In this document: piece by piece, positions 24,935-34,258 of the stretch
Position numbering within the stretch: the stretch's first letter is position 1
How the letters are laid out: each line of letters opens with the position of its first letter
NCBI RefSeq assembly: GCF_002007215.1
Contig: NZ_MUHX01000021.1
Span: 1-46,035 of the forward strand
Reading direction: 5' to 3'
Origin: Pyramidobacter sp. C12-8
GTDB taxonomy: Bacteria; Synergistota; Synergistia; Synergistales; Dethiosulfovibrionaceae
Length of the DNA stretch: 46,035 bases
Notes under the pieces: generated by a model
What the model saw: the letters and a program-made list of their open reading frames with translations, nothing else
What the model was told of the DNA's origin: nothing
Database searches by the model: none
Program-made: the position numbers and the translations under genes

Positions 24935-26185
24935 TTACAGATATTTTCCCGGATGCCCGCTACGAAAATCTTTTATCAAATCCCAGCTTCGCCGGGACGC
25001 GCCGCTCAGGGCGGCGAAAAATTCTTGACGCTCCCGGCCGAAATCGGAATTACCGTTTGACAGCACGCCGTCGAAAAAATCTCTCATCTCCCGCGCGTCG
25101 CGCACAATGGTGCACAGTCCCGTTTTTTCGAGGGCTTCCGTCGCTTCCGAAAAATCGCGGTAGTCAGGTCCCTGACAGAACGGGACGCCCCAGATCGCCG
25201 GCTCCATGATGTTCTGACCGCCTTTGGGAACGAGCGAACCACCGAGAAACGCCGCTCTCGCATATCCGTAAAGAGAGAAAAGCACGCCGATGCGGTCGAC
25301 GATAAGAACGTTCCAGTCGCCGTACGCCTCCGACATCAGCTCAACTTTGCCGAGCTTTCTTGCCGACGCTTCGTCCAGCAGCGCGCGGCCGCGTTCGGGA
25401 TGCCGCGGCACGACGACGAGTTTCAGGCCGGGATAGATTTTCAGCAGCTCCGCGTAGGCGTCGAAGACGATCTCTTCTTCCCCTTCGTGGGTGCTTCCGG
25501 CAAGGATCAGCGGTTCTTTGCCGGCAAAAATCTCCCCCAGGCCGGCGCCGTCGGCCGCATTTTTGCGGGCGATCAACGCGTCCACTTTGCAGTCTCCGGT
25601 CACCTTCACCCGGTCCGGTTCCGCGCCCAAGGCGATAAAACGATCCCGATCCGGCGCGGAACGAGTCATGATCAGAGAATAACGGCGAATGACCGGCTTC
25701 CAGAAAAAGCGCAGACGCCGGTATTTTCGAAAACTCGATTCCGACAGCCGGCCGTTGACGAGAAAAGTCGGGATCCGTCGTTTCCGAAGCTGAAAGAGCA
25801 TCTCCGGCCAGATCTCCGTCTCGATCGTGATGTAGGCGGCCGGACGCAGAGCCGTCAGCGCTCTTCTGAGAACGCTCGGCGAATCCCACGGATAATAAAT
25901 ATGCCGGACGAGATCGCCCGCCAGACGCTCCGCCATGGTCCGGCCGGTCTTCGTGATCGTCGAAAGGAGAATGGGCATATCCGGAGCCTGCCGTTTGATC
26001 TCCCTGATAAAAGGATAGGCCGACTGCACCTCGCCGACTGAAACCGCATGGATCCACAGAGCGCCTTTGGGCAGATCGTCGGGATAGCGGCCGTACCTCT
26101 GTTCGTTGCCTTCGTCGTATTTTCGGTTCAGGAAAGGGCGCGCGGCAAAAAACAAAAGCTCGGAAACACAGCCATAAAACGACAT
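24935..26185 (-). CDS. waaA: Kdo transferase WaaA
   Basis: 416 aa, GT30 family. Transfers Kdo from CMP-Kdo to lipid IVA at the cytoplasmic face of the inner membrane. N-terminal region with a hydrophobic anchor (LLFFAARPFL), then WIHAVSVGEVQSA (catalytic Glu in this segment), LLSTITKTGRTMA, IETEIWPEM, VTGDCKVD and GGSLVPKGGQNIMEPAIWG, all typical. ATG at 26185 begins 2 nt after the kdsD stop. Number of Kdo residues transferred cannot be read. Confidence 0.96.
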   Translation of the reverse strand: MSFYGCVSELLFFAARPFLNRKYDEGNEQRYGRYPDDLPKGALWIHAVSVGEVQSAYPFIREIKRQAPDMPILLSTITKTGRTMAERLAGDLVRHIYYPWDSPSVLRRALTALRPAAYITIETEIWPEMLFQLRKRRIPTFLVNGRLSESSFRKYRRLRFFWKPVIRRYSLIMTRSAPDRDRFIALGAEPDRVKVTGDCKVDALIARKNAADGAGLGEIFAGKEPLILAGSTHEGEEEIVFDAYAELLKIYPGLKLVVVPRHPERGRALLDEASARKLGKVELMSEAYGDWNVLIVDRIGVLFSLYGYARAAFLGGSLVPKGGQNIMEPAIWGVPFCQGPDYRDFSEATEALEKTGLCTIVRDAREMRDFFDGVLSNGNSDFGRERQEFFAALSGASRRSWDLIKDFRSGHPGKYL

Positions 26186-26187
26186 GA

Positions 26188-27207
26188 TCAGGCGACGCCG
26201 CTTTGCAGCAGCTCGTGAACGTGCACCATCCCCACGGGGCGGCGGTCCTTGTCGACGACGATCAGAACGGAGATCTCGAGCTTTTCCATGACGTGCACCG
26301 CCTCCGCGGCGAGCGCTTCGGGAGCGATGGTCCGCGGCGAGCTGATCATCACGTCTTCGACTTTGCGGTCCAGACAATGGATCCCCTCTTTGGCGATCAG
26401 CCGCCTCAGATCGCCGTCGGTGAAGATGCCGACGAGAAAGCCCTCGTCGTCGACGACGCTGGTGGCGCCGTAATTCTTGCTGGTGATCTCGAACAGAGCG
26501 TCCTTGACCAGAGTTTCGTGCGAGACGACCGGCAGGGAGCCGCTCGTGTTCATCACGTCGCACACGCGCAGCAGGAGCTTCTTTCCCAGCGAGCCGGCCG
26601 GATGGAACAGGGCGAAGTCCTCTTTTTTCAGGCCGCGCAGCAGCGTCACCATCGCTCCCAGCGCGTCGCCGATGGCCAGCTGCAGGGTCGTGCTGCTGGT
26701 CGGCGCCAGATTGAGCGGATCCGCCTCGCGTTCGATCGAAGAGTTCAAAAAAATATCCGCTCCCAGCGCCAGCGGCGAATCAGCGTCGCCCGAGACGGCG
26801 ATGACCGGCGCGCCGATGCGGCGGAAAAACGGCAGCAGGGCGACGACTTCCGCCGTCTTGCCGCTGTTGCTGATCAGCAGCGCCACGTCTTCATGGCGGA
26901 CCATGCCGAGATCGCCGTGCGCCGCTTCGCTGGCCTGAAGGAAGAACGACGGCGTGCCCAGCGACGAAAGAGTCGCCGCGATCTTGCGCCCGATATGCCC
27001 CGCCTTGCCGATGCCGGAAACGACGATCCTCCCCTTGCAGGCTTCCAGCAAGCGGGCGGCCTGTACAAGCTCAAAGCCGAAACGATCGGCCGCGCGGACA
27101 AGCTCCTCCGCCTCGTGCCGCAGCACCTGGCAGCCCGCCTTGAGGAGTTCTTCGTCCGACAGCCTTTCCGGCTGCCGGTCCGACGGCAGCGTCATCGCCG
27201 GATTCAT
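26188..27207 (-). CDS. kdsD: Arabinose 5-phosphate isomerase
   Basis: 339 aa. Ribulose 5-phosphate to arabinose 5-phosphate, first step of Kdo synthesis. SIS domain about residues 40-180 with [19 protein letters not shown], then the NSGKTAEVV loop; two CBS domains at about 205-335 ([29 protein letters not shown]). ATG overlaps the kdsA stop by ATGA. Confidence 0.95.
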   Translation of the reverse strand: MNPAMTLPSDRQPERLSDEELLKAGCQVLRHEAEELVRAADRFGFELVQAARLLEACKGRIVVSGIGKAGHIGRKIAATLSSLGTPSFFLQASEAAHGDLGMVRHEDVALLISNSGKTAEVVALLPFFRRIGAPVIAVSGDADSPLALGADIFLNSSIEREADPLNLAPTSSTTLQLAIGDALGAMVTLLRGLKKEDFALFHPAGSLGKKLLLRVCDVMNTSGSLPVVSHETLVKDALFEITSKNYGATSVVDDEGFLVGIFTDGDLRRLIAKEGIHCLDRKVEDVMISSPRTIAPEALAAEAVHVMEKLEISVLIVVDKDRRPVGMVHVHELLQSGVA

Positions 27208-28055
27208 CGTTCGCACCAATCCAGGGCGACGGGGCCGATGCCGCTTCTGACAAGGCGGTCGATGGCGCAGACCGGTGCGAGGAATTTCTCCAAAAGGGCC
27301 AGCGGCACCATGTTCGGCCCGTCGCTCAGCGCTTTTTCCGGTTCGGGATGGACCTCGAGGAACAGCGCGTCCACGCCGACGCCGACGGCCGCGCGCGCCA
27401 GCGGCAAAGCGAAGCGCCGGTCGCCGCCGGAACTGTTTCCCATGCCGCCGGGCATCTGCACGCTGTGAGTGGCGTCGAAAACGACCGGCGCGCCCAGAGA
27501 GCGCATGATCACGAGGGAACGCATGTCGACGACCAGCTGGTTGTAGCCCATCGTCGTGCCCCGCTCGCACAGCATGACCCGATCGTTGCCGGCTTCCGTC
27601 AGCTTGCCCAGCACGGACTTCATGTCCCAGGCGGAAAGGAACTGCGCTTTTTTGACGTTGACCGCCCGTCCGGTTTTGGCGGCGGCCACCAGAAGGTCGG
27701 TCTGACGGCACAAGAACGCCGGGATCTGCAGTACGTCGGCGACCTCCGCAACGGGAGCGGCCTGCCACGGCTCGTGGATGTCCGTCAGGATGGGCGCGCC
27801 CAGTTCGGTTTTTATCTGCGCCAGCCATTGCAGCCCTTTCTCGATGCCGGGGCCGCGCGGACTGGAGATCGAAGTGCGGTTCGCCTTGTCGTACGAGGCT
27901 TTGAAAATGTAATTGAGCCCCAGCTTCTTGCATAAAGCCTGAGTTCTTTTGCCGACTTCCAGTCCGAGTTCCAGGCTTTCCAGGGCACAAGGGCCTGCAA
28001 TCAAGGTGAGCCGGTCGCCTCCGACCGCAAAATCTCCAATTTCTATCTTCTTCAA
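27204..28055 (-). CDS. kdsA: Kdo 8-phosphate synthase
   Basis: 283 aa (E. coli 284). Condenses arabinose 5-phosphate and phosphoenolpyruvate. [30 protein letters not shown] and [11 protein letters not shown] are diagnostic. No ATG precedes the conserved region; TTG at 28055 has GGGAGGGAAGG just upstream and gives an N-terminus ([10 protein letters not shown]) matching the family; a TTG at 28079 would place that ribosome site inside the gene. The metal-site Cys in the N-terminal region (DRVMLCERG and others) suggests possible metal-dependent class, not tested. Confidence 0.95.
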   Translation of the reverse strand: MKKIEIGDFAVGGDRLTLIAGPCALESLELGLEVGKRTQALCKKLGLNYIFKASYDKANRTSISSPRGPGIEKGLQWLAQIKTELGAPILTDIHEPWQAAPVAEVADVLQIPAFLCRQTDLLVAAAKTGRAVNVKKAQFLSAWDMKSVLGKLTEAGNDRVMLCERGTTMGYNQLVVDMRSLVIMRSLGAPVVFDATHSVQMPGGMGNSSGGDRRFALPLARAAVGVGVDALFLEVHPEPEKALSDGPNMVPLALLEKFLAPVCAIDRLVRSGIGPVALDWCER

Positions 28056-28085
28056 TCGCCCTTCCCTCCCTTGAAGCAAGCGCTG

Positions 28086-30323
28086 TCATCGATCGAATTT
28101 CATCCGCTTGCTCAATTCGTCGTAAACAAAGGCTCTTTTCTTCCAGCCCAACTGCTCCGAAGCATAATTCAAAACGGCGTCAAGCGCTCCCGATTGGCCT
28201 AAGCGCAGGCGCCCTTCCGAACTCATATGAGCCAGTCGCTCGGCGTCGGCCAAAAGATCGAGCGCCGCCTCCGCGAGGACGTCCGCATCGGCTTCCACCA
28301 AAAGTTCGGAGTCTCCGAGGAGTTTTTTCTGTACCAACTTCCCCTTTTCAATGACCGACAGAACGGGGACTCCCAAACCGGCACAGACCTGATTGGCCGT
28401 TCCGGCCAGCCCCAGCAGAAGCTCGGCCCCCCGCGCCGCCTCCGCGACCTCGCCCCGGTAAATAACGATGTCCAGCTTGCCGCGGCAAAGATGAAGGCCG
28501 TCGAACTCCCAGCCGACCGCCGTTTTCACCAGTGTGTCGATATCGATGCTGGGAGCGGGGACCATCACGGCCGCAATCGCGCAGCGTTCGGAAATTTTGC
28601 CGAGCGCGCGCAGCAACAGCCCCAGATCCTTGTACGCCCGCTCCCGGCTGCCGGGCAGCACGAGAAGGCGGCGCCCCTCGCCCCACGGAACGGTCCCTTT
28701 AGTATTATCACAAGAAAGGTCCATGATTGGATTTCCTTCGAAGACGGCGGCGACGCCGTTTTGGCGCAATTCGACCGCCGTTTCTTCGTCGCGGGTCCAG
28801 ACCTTCCTGCAGCCTTTTCGGTACAGAAAACTTTCCAGCTTCCAATGGCCGCTGATAAATTTCGTTTTCGCCGTCGCCACCATGAGAGCCTTTTTCCCCT
28901 GCCCCCATAAAGTATGACAGAGGAGATACGCATCGCCAACGCAAAGAACCGTACGGCAGCTGCTGCGCAGCTGATTCCACGCAGACAGCTGACGGGAAAT
29001 CTGCCGAAAAAGCCCGGCCTTGATCTCTTGATAAAGATCACGCAGATGATATTTTATGATCCCGCCGGTCGGCGATTTCGAAAGGGGCGGCAGGATTCTG
29101 ACGCCGATCTTCTTGTAAGGGATCCCCGATCCCACAAGCGGAAAAGCGCAGACCTCCGCCTGCGGAAATCTCTGTGCGGCTTTGCGCGCGAGCCTGGCCC
29201 CGATAGCGTCTTCGCCGTACCCGTTCGACGCGACGACAATCTGAGGACGAAGCGCCTGAACGACGACGTTCCAGAATCTGCCGGGCTCTTCGACGAGCGC
29301 GCTTATTCTCGGCACGTAGAGCGGAACGCGGGGAACGTATCCGCGCGGCAGATTGAATATGTCTTTTTCCGTGCAGCATATGGCTTTGCCGCCCGATTTC
29401 CGGGCCGCATCTTCGATCTTCTGCAAATCATTCGCATCATAGTGGTGATGATCCTTGAATTCGAATTCATGGAGAATGGCCGCGCCGCTTTTGAGGACCG
29501 TGTTTCGAAAACTGTGCGGATTGCCGATCGCGGAAAAAACTATCAGAGAAAAGGCCGTCATGCTCTTCCCGACGGGAACGAACCGCTCTCCATCCCATCG
29601 CTCCCAGAGGGGATCAGCCAGCCGCGAATAAAATATGCGCTCTTGCGGGACCCAATGGGAGATGCGCTCTTTCAGGCGTCGCAAAGCCTCCGGCGATGTC
29701 TGATCCGACTTGGAAATGACGACGGCATGAGCCCGCGACAAAGAACCGGGGAGCTCGCGCAAAATGCCGTTGGGCAGGGACGTCCCATTGCCGAACGGAC
29801 AGGTGGCGTCGACGAGAACGATGTCGACGTCGCGGACCATCCTGCGATGCTGAAACGCATCGTCGGCGACGGCGATATCGACGTCGTGGTCCAAAAGCGC
29901 CGCCACGTCCGCCATGCGGTCGCTCGAAACCGCTACCGGGACGTCCGTCAGCCGTGACGAGAGCAGAAGCGGCTCGTCCCCGACGACGCTTCTGTCGCCG
30001 CGGCCGTTCAAAACGACGACCGGCTCGGACGTTGTGCCGCCGTAGCCTCGGCTGACGATCCCCGGCTTCAGCCCCCAGCGGGACAACTGTTCGGCAATGA
30101 ATTCGACGAAAGGCGTTTTGTTCGTTCCCCCGGTGGTAAGATTTCCGACGCTGATGACGGGCAGCGGCGGTTCTTCCGAAGCGTAAACGCCGTGATCGTA
30201 AAACGCCCGCCGGGTTCCGACGATGACGGAGCCCAGCCATCCCAGCGGTTTTAGAATCACCCACGGCGATACGGTCTTTTCTCCGTGGGAATAGGCAAGA
30301 TAGGACTTCGTGAGAAAGTTCAT
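28086..30323 (-). CDS. lpxK: LpxK fused to an LpxB-like glycosyltransferase domain
   Basis: 745 aa, about twice the length of LpxK. Residues 1-358 are tetraacyldisaccharide 4'-kinase: N-terminal hydrophobic stretch, SVGNLTTGGTNKTP (58-71), SRGYGG (91-96), DEPLLLS, ADDAFQHRRM (153-162) and TEKD (318-321). In the P-loop an Asn (68) stands where Gly is usual before the Lys. Residues 361-745 resemble the 'lipid-A-disaccharide synthase-related' family: SNGYGEDAIGARLA (366-379), PLVGSG, GNPIMDL (530-536), LPGSRERA (556-563) and LAGTANQVCAGLGVPVL (639-655). The frame runs through without a stop or start between domains. It would phosphorylate lipid A at position 4'; the second domain's acceptor is unknown. 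Overlaps msbA by ATGA. Confidence 0.9.
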   Translation of the reverse strand: MNFLTKSYLAYSHGEKTVSPWVILKPLGWLGSVIVGTRRAFYDHGVYASEEPPLPVISVGNLTTGGTNKTPFVEFIAEQLSRWGLKPGIVSRGYGGTTSEPVVVLNGRGDRSVVGDEPLLLSSRLTDVPVAVSSDRMADVAALLDHDVDIAVADDAFQHRRMVRDVDIVLVDATCPFGNGTSLPNGILRELPGSLSRAHAVVISKSDQTSPEALRRLKERISHWVPQERIFYSRLADPLWERWDGERFVPVGKSMTAFSLIVFSAIGNPHSFRNTVLKSGAAILHEFEFKDHHHYDANDLQKIEDAARKSGGKAICCTEKDIFNLPRGYVPRVPLYVPRISALVEEPGRFWNVVVQALRPQIVVASNGYGEDAIGARLARKAAQRFPQAEVCAFPLVGSGIPYKKIGVRILPPLSKSPTGGIIKYHLRDLYQEIKAGLFRQISRQLSAWNQLRSSCRTVLCVGDAYLLCHTLWGQGKKALMVATAKTKFISGHWKLESFLYRKGCRKVWTRDEETAVELRQNGVAAVFEGNPIMDLSCDNTKGTVPWGEGRRLLVLPGSRERAYKDLGLLLRALGKISERCAIAAVMVPAPSIDIDTLVKTAVGWEFDGLHLCRGKLDIVIYRGEVAEAARGAELLLGLAGTANQVCAGLGVPVLSVIEKGKLVQKKLLGDSELLVEADADVLAEAALDLLADAERLAHMSSEGRLRLGQSGALDAVLNYASEQLGWKKRAFVYDELSKRMKFDR

Positions 30324-32065
30324 GGATGCCCGGCCCCGTACTGGAGCGAAAAGAGTTTTTGATAGGCCCCGTTTTTCCGAAGGAGCTCCTCGTGAGTCCC
30401 CTCTTCGATGATATGCCCGTTCTCGAGGTAAAGGATGCGATCCGCGTTGATGATCGTCGAAAGCCGATGAGCGATGATGAACGACGTGCGCCCTTCCATG
30501 GCGCGGTCCATCGCCTCCTGGATCTGTCGCTCCACGGCGGCGTCGAGCGACGAGGTGGCCTCGTCGAGGATGATGATGCGGGGATTGCGGACGATCGCCC
30601 GCGCGATGGCGATCCTCTGCCGCTGGCCGCCGCTCACGGTGACGCCGCGAATGCCGACTTCCGTGTCGTATTTGTCGGGATGGGAACCGATGAATCCGGA
30701 GATGCCGGCGATAGCGGCCGCTTCTTCGATCTCGCCTTTTTTCGCATCATATCCATAGGCGATGTTGAAGGCGATGGAGCCTTTCATCAGAACCGGATCC
30801 TGCGGCACCACGCCGATCTGAGTGCGCAGGCTTTTGAGATCGACGGTCTTGACGTCGTATCCGTCGATGAAAACCGTTCCCTTTTGCGGATCGTAAAAGC
30901 GCTGCACCAGATCGACGAGCGTCGACTTGCCGGCGCCCGTCGATCCGACGACGGCGATCTTCTCGCCGGGGCGGACCGTCAGATTCAGATCTTTCAAGAT
31001 CCACTGTTCCGGCTCGTAGCAGAACCATACGTTTTCAAAGCGCACTTCGCCTTGCAGGCGCTTCAAAACGATCGCGCCGGGCGGCGTCACGACCCGGTCG
31101 TCGTTGTCGAGAAGGCCGAAGATCCGCTCCGCCGCCGCGAAACCGAACTGGAGCTGGCTGACGGCGCGCGTAAAATTATTGATCGGAGAAGCCAGAAAGC
31201 CCAACGAACCGAGAAAAGCGATCAGTTCCCCGGGCGACATGACGTCGCTCAGCACCTGCCGGCCTCCCAGCCAGAGGATCAGAGCGAGCGCCGCAATGAG
31301 AAGGACCTCGACGGCGCCGTTCAGAACGGCGTTGACCTTGACGCCTTGGATGATGGCGTCAAAATTCTGCCGATTGCTTTCCTTGAAACGGGCAAGTTCC
31401 AGCTCCTCCGTCGCAAAAGCCCTCACGATGCGAATCGCCGAAAGCGCTTCCTCGGCTACCGCGGAGAGATCGGCGACACACTGCTGCATATGGCGCCCAA
31501 CCCTGCGGAGGATCTCCGAAGCGCTCTTCAGCACGAGGACGACCACCGGCAGGATCAAGAGCGTGTAGAGCATCAGCTTCCAGTTCAGATAGAGGCAATA
31601 GGAAAGCATCGCCGCACACGAGACGCCCTGAATGACAAGATCCACGGCGACGTTCGTGACGGTCATCTGCAGCATGTTGGCGTCGTTGGTGACTCGCGAC
31701 AGCAGTTCGCCCACGCGTTTGCTGTTGATGAATTTCAGCGACAGCGTCTGCAGATGAGCGTAAGCGGCGACCCGCATATCCATGACGACTTTTTGCCCGA
31801 CCCAGCCCATCAGATACTTTTGGCCGTAAGTAAACGCCGCCTTGAAAACAAAGAGCATGACGAGCGAGACGACCAGCACGTTCAGCATCGCGTAATCCTT
31901 GCGGATCAGCACGCCGTCGACGACGTTCTTCATCAGCCAGGCGGGGATCGCCGCGCAGAGCCCGGCGCCGACCATACAGACGAAAGCGCATCCCAATTTT
32001 GCCCTGTAAGGCAAAAGGAGTGCCGCCAGTCGACGATAGAGAGGCTTACTTCCTTTCTCTTTCAT
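30320..32065 (-). CDS. msbA: Lipid A export ABC transporter (MsbA-type)
   Basis: 581 aa half-transporter: six-helix membrane domain about 1-320, ATPase domain about 340-581. Walker A GSTGAGKST, Q-loop VVPQDPVL, signature VSGGQRQRIAIARA, Walker B IIILDEATSS, H-loop AHRLST. Flips lipid A-core across the inner membrane. ATG at 32065 lies 20 nt inside the preceding LpxB-like gene, with AAGGATGG upstream. Neighbouring lpxK, lpxB and waaA support MsbA over a drug exporter. Confidence 0.93.
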   Translation of the reverse strand: MKEKGSKPLYRRLAALLLPYRAKLGCAFVCMVGAGLCAAIPAWLMKNVVDGVLIRKDYAMLNVLVVSLVMLFVFKAAFTYGQKYLMGWVGQKVVMDMRVAAYAHLQTLSLKFINSKRVGELLSRVTNDANMLQMTVTNVAVDLVIQGVSCAAMLSYCLYLNWKLMLYTLLILPVVVLVLKSASEILRRVGRHMQQCVADLSAVAEEALSAIRIVRAFATEELELARFKESNRQNFDAIIQGVKVNAVLNGAVEVLLIAALALILWLGGRQVLSDVMSPGELIAFLGSLGFLASPINNFTRAVSQLQFGFAAAERIFGLLDNDDRVVTPPGAIVLKRLQGEVRFENVWFCYEPEQWILKDLNLTVRPGEKIAVVGSTGAGKSTLVDLVQRFYDPQKGTVFIDGYDVKTVDLKSLRTQIGVVPQDPVLMKGSIAFNIAYGYDAKKGEIEEAAAIAGISGFIGSHPDKYDTEVGIRGVTVSGGQRQRIAIARAIVRNPRIIILDEATSSLDAAVERQIQEAMDRAMEGRTSFIIAHRLSTIINADRILYLENGHIIEEGTHEELLRKNGAYQKLFSLQYGAGHP

Positions 32066-33155
32066 GATCGGCTGCCATCCTTCCAAGAATGTTGCAAATC
32101 TTCGCCGGAGCGCCGGGCGCGACCACGGCGGCAAGCGCGTGCAGACGTTTCCTCTGCGTTTCGAGCGATTCCGGATCCCGCAAAATCCTGGCGACCTCGT
32201 CGGCAAGCTGCGAAGCGCTGTATTCGCCGATGAACTCGGGGACAAAACTCCCTTTCACGAGCCGGTTGGGCCACGACATCTTCCCGATATGACGGGGGAT
32301 CGCTTTTCGAATGATCCGCTCCCTCAGCGCGCAGCCGACCCAGGGAATGCGGTCGAGCATGCCGACCAGCCCGGCGATCGGCATCTGCCGCAGGAAAGAA
32401 AAAGGGACGGCAACCACGAACGGCTGTTCGCAGTACATCAGCTCCAGGGTGTTCGTCCCGGGCTGCGTCAGGGCGAGATCCGCGCCTTGGATCCCCGCGG
32501 GGGTCGTCCCCGTCCAGACCGAAAAGCCGTTCTCGTTCCACGGCCGGGCTTCGCTCTCCTCCGAAAATGGCGAGAGGAGGACCCTCAATTCGATCTCGGG
32601 ATCGATCTTCATCAAATGCGAACGGATCTCTTTCAGGAAAAAAAAGGCTTTGCGCCGGATGTTCGGCCGGCTGCCGGGAAAAATCGCCAGCCGCCTGCCC
32701 CGAGGCGCGCGCCAGCCTTCCGGAGTTCCCTGCTCGAGGCTGTCCAGCACCAGGTCCCCGACGATCTCCAATCTCTCGGAACTGAACAGGCCGGGGCGGG
32801 ACGTCAGCACCGTTTCGCAGCGCTTCATGCCCTTTTTATAGCCGTAAGAATAGCAGGCCAGCGGGACGCGCTGCCTCCACGCCAGAAAGCGGCCGAAAAA
32901 CAAGTCGCCCCCCAGCTGCAAAACGACGTCGTATTTTGCAGCCGAAAAAAAACATCGCAGGGCGCCGACAGTCGTCCGGTGCCTCGATATCGTCGCGGGA
33001 AGCCGCGAGAGCGCGTTGATTTCCCGCCCCGAAGCGAAGGGACAGGGCAGAAGGTGAACGTCCACCGTCCAATTTCTGCCGGCGGCTTCTTTGATGAGCG
33101 GCCGGCACCAGCCCCAGACTTCTCCCGGCCCGTTGGCCAAAAAAGCGACTTTCAT
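32046..33155 (-). CDS. LpxB-like glycosyltransferase (paralogue)
   Basis: 369 aa, GT-B fold related to lipid-A-disaccharide synthase but clearly distinct. N-terminus FLANGPGEVWGWCRPL, then QLGGDLFFGRFLAW, VGDLVLDSL, IFPGSRPNIRRKA and LTQPGTNTLELMYCEQPFVVAVPF; these correspond in order to the GNPLID, LPGSR and SGTTAVE motifs of LpxB next door. It lacks the family start SxGExSGD. Overlaps lpxB by ATGA and msbA by 20 nt. It could transfer a sugar to a lipid A intermediate, but no substrate can be read. Confidence 0.82.
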   Translation of the reverse strand: MKVAFLANGPGEVWGWCRPLIKEAAGRNWTVDVHLLPCPFASGREINALSRLPATISRHRTTVGALRCFFSAAKYDVVLQLGGDLFFGRFLAWRQRVPLACYSYGYKKGMKRCETVLTSRPGLFSSERLEIVGDLVLDSLEQGTPEGWRAPRGRRLAIFPGSRPNIRRKAFFFLKEIRSHLMKIDPEIELRVLLSPFSEESEARPWNENGFSVWTGTTPAGIQGADLALTQPGTNTLELMYCEQPFVVAVPFSFLRQMPIAGLVGMLDRIPWVGCALRERIIRKAIPRHIGKMSWPNRLVKGSFVPEFIGEYSASQLADEVARILRDPESLETQRKRLHALAAVVAPGAPAKICNILGRMAADHERERK

Positions 33156-34258
33156 GAATTCACCAGCTCGGAAATGGCTTCTGCCCAGCGTTGAATTGCT
33201 CCCGGCTCCCCCATCAGGCGCCTGTTCGACACAACCTGTTTATGAACGCCGTCACAATAATCCTTGTCGTGAAGGTACAGATCGACATAGTGCAGGATCC
33301 TGTCGGCGCGCGCGTCGTCCTGCAGAAGTTCGGGAAACATTGTCTTTCCCGCCAGCACGTTGGGGATGGAAACGAAGGGCGTATGCGTCAGCATTTTATA
33401 AATCCGCCATTCCAGCGCGGTCCCCTTGTAAAGCACGATCATGTAGCGATTCAGCAACATCGCCTCGACGGCCGTCGTGCCGCTGGCGCCGATGACGAAT
33501 TTCGAGGCGTGCATCAGATTGCGCCCGCTGATCTCCGTCGCTTCGACGCCGGCCTCGTTGTCCCTGACCATTGCCTTGCTGGCCTCGTCGAGTCCCGGAG
33601 CGATGGAGAACACGGGATGAAGTCCCATCCCTTTCAATCTCAGCGCCGTTTCCTGAAGGACGGGAAGCAGCGCTTTTATTTCGGAACGCCGGCTTCCCGG
33701 CAGCAGGGCGACGCGCCTCGCATCGTCCTGCAAAGAAGCTCCGACCGGGACGAAATTGTCGAGATCGTCGATCAGCGGATTCCCGCACCAATAGCTCCGC
33801 ACATCCCACGCTTGCAGGGCCGTTTCTTCAAAATGAAACAGCGGCAGGCAGAGATCGCAGTAGCGTTTCAGATATTTCGCCCGGCCGCTGCGCCAGGCCC
33901 AGATCGTCGGCGGGCACACATAGACGACGGGACCTTTATAGCCGAGGGAGCGGATCTTGCTGAGCAGCGGGATGTGGAAATCCGGACTGTCGACGACGAT
34001 GACGGCCCGCGGCGCTCGTTTCACGACGGCCTCCGCCAGATCTTTTCTCAAACGAAACAACGACGGCAGCGACTTGATGATCCGTCCCAGACCGATGATG
34101 TGCAGGAGCGCGTTGTCCCATTCCTTGCAGATCCCTTCCGCAAGAGCGCCGCCCATTCCCCAGAGCTGCTCGTGGGGAAGGATTTTATGGAGCGCCGCGC
34201 TCAATTTGGCCGCATAGATATCGCCGGAAAGCTCTCCGGTGCTTATAAAAATCGACAT
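33152..34258 (-). CDS. lpxB: Lipid-A-disaccharide synthase
   Basis: 368 aa, GT19. Joins UDP-2,3-diacylglucosamine and lipid X. N-terminal STGELSGDIYAAKL, WGMGG, VVVDSPDFHIPL, VYVCPPTIWAWRSGR, CGNPLIDDL, LLPGSRRSEI and IGASGTTAVEAMLL are all hallmark motifs. Of the three LpxB-family domains in this operon this one has the complete set, so it is the likely true LpxB. ATG lies 16 nt inside lpxI. Confidence 0.96.
   Translation of the reverse strand: MSIFISTGELSGDIYAAKLSAALHKILPHEQLWGMGGALAEGICKEWDNALLHIIGLGRIIKSLPSLFRLRKDLAEAVVKRAPRAVIVVDSPDFHIPLLSKIRSLGYKGPVVYVCPPTIWAWRSGRAKYLKRYCDLCLPLFHFEETALQAWDVRSYWCGNPLIDDLDNFVPVGASLQDDARRVALLPGSRRSEIKALLPVLQETALRLKGMGLHPVFSIAPGLDEASKAMVRDNEAGVEATEISGRNLMHASKFVIGASGTTAVEAMLLNRYMIVLYKGTALEWRIYKMLTHTPFVSIPNVLAGKTMFPELLQDDARADRILHYVDLYLHDKDYCDGVHKQVVSNRRLMGEPGAIQRWAEAISELVNS

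Noticed and set aside
30326-33194. Two long plus-strand frames (635 and 376 codons) opposite msbA and the LpxB-like gene
   Set aside because: Rich in Arg, His, Asp and Gln as expected of antisense of GC-rich genes; msbA Walker motifs are intact on the other strand.
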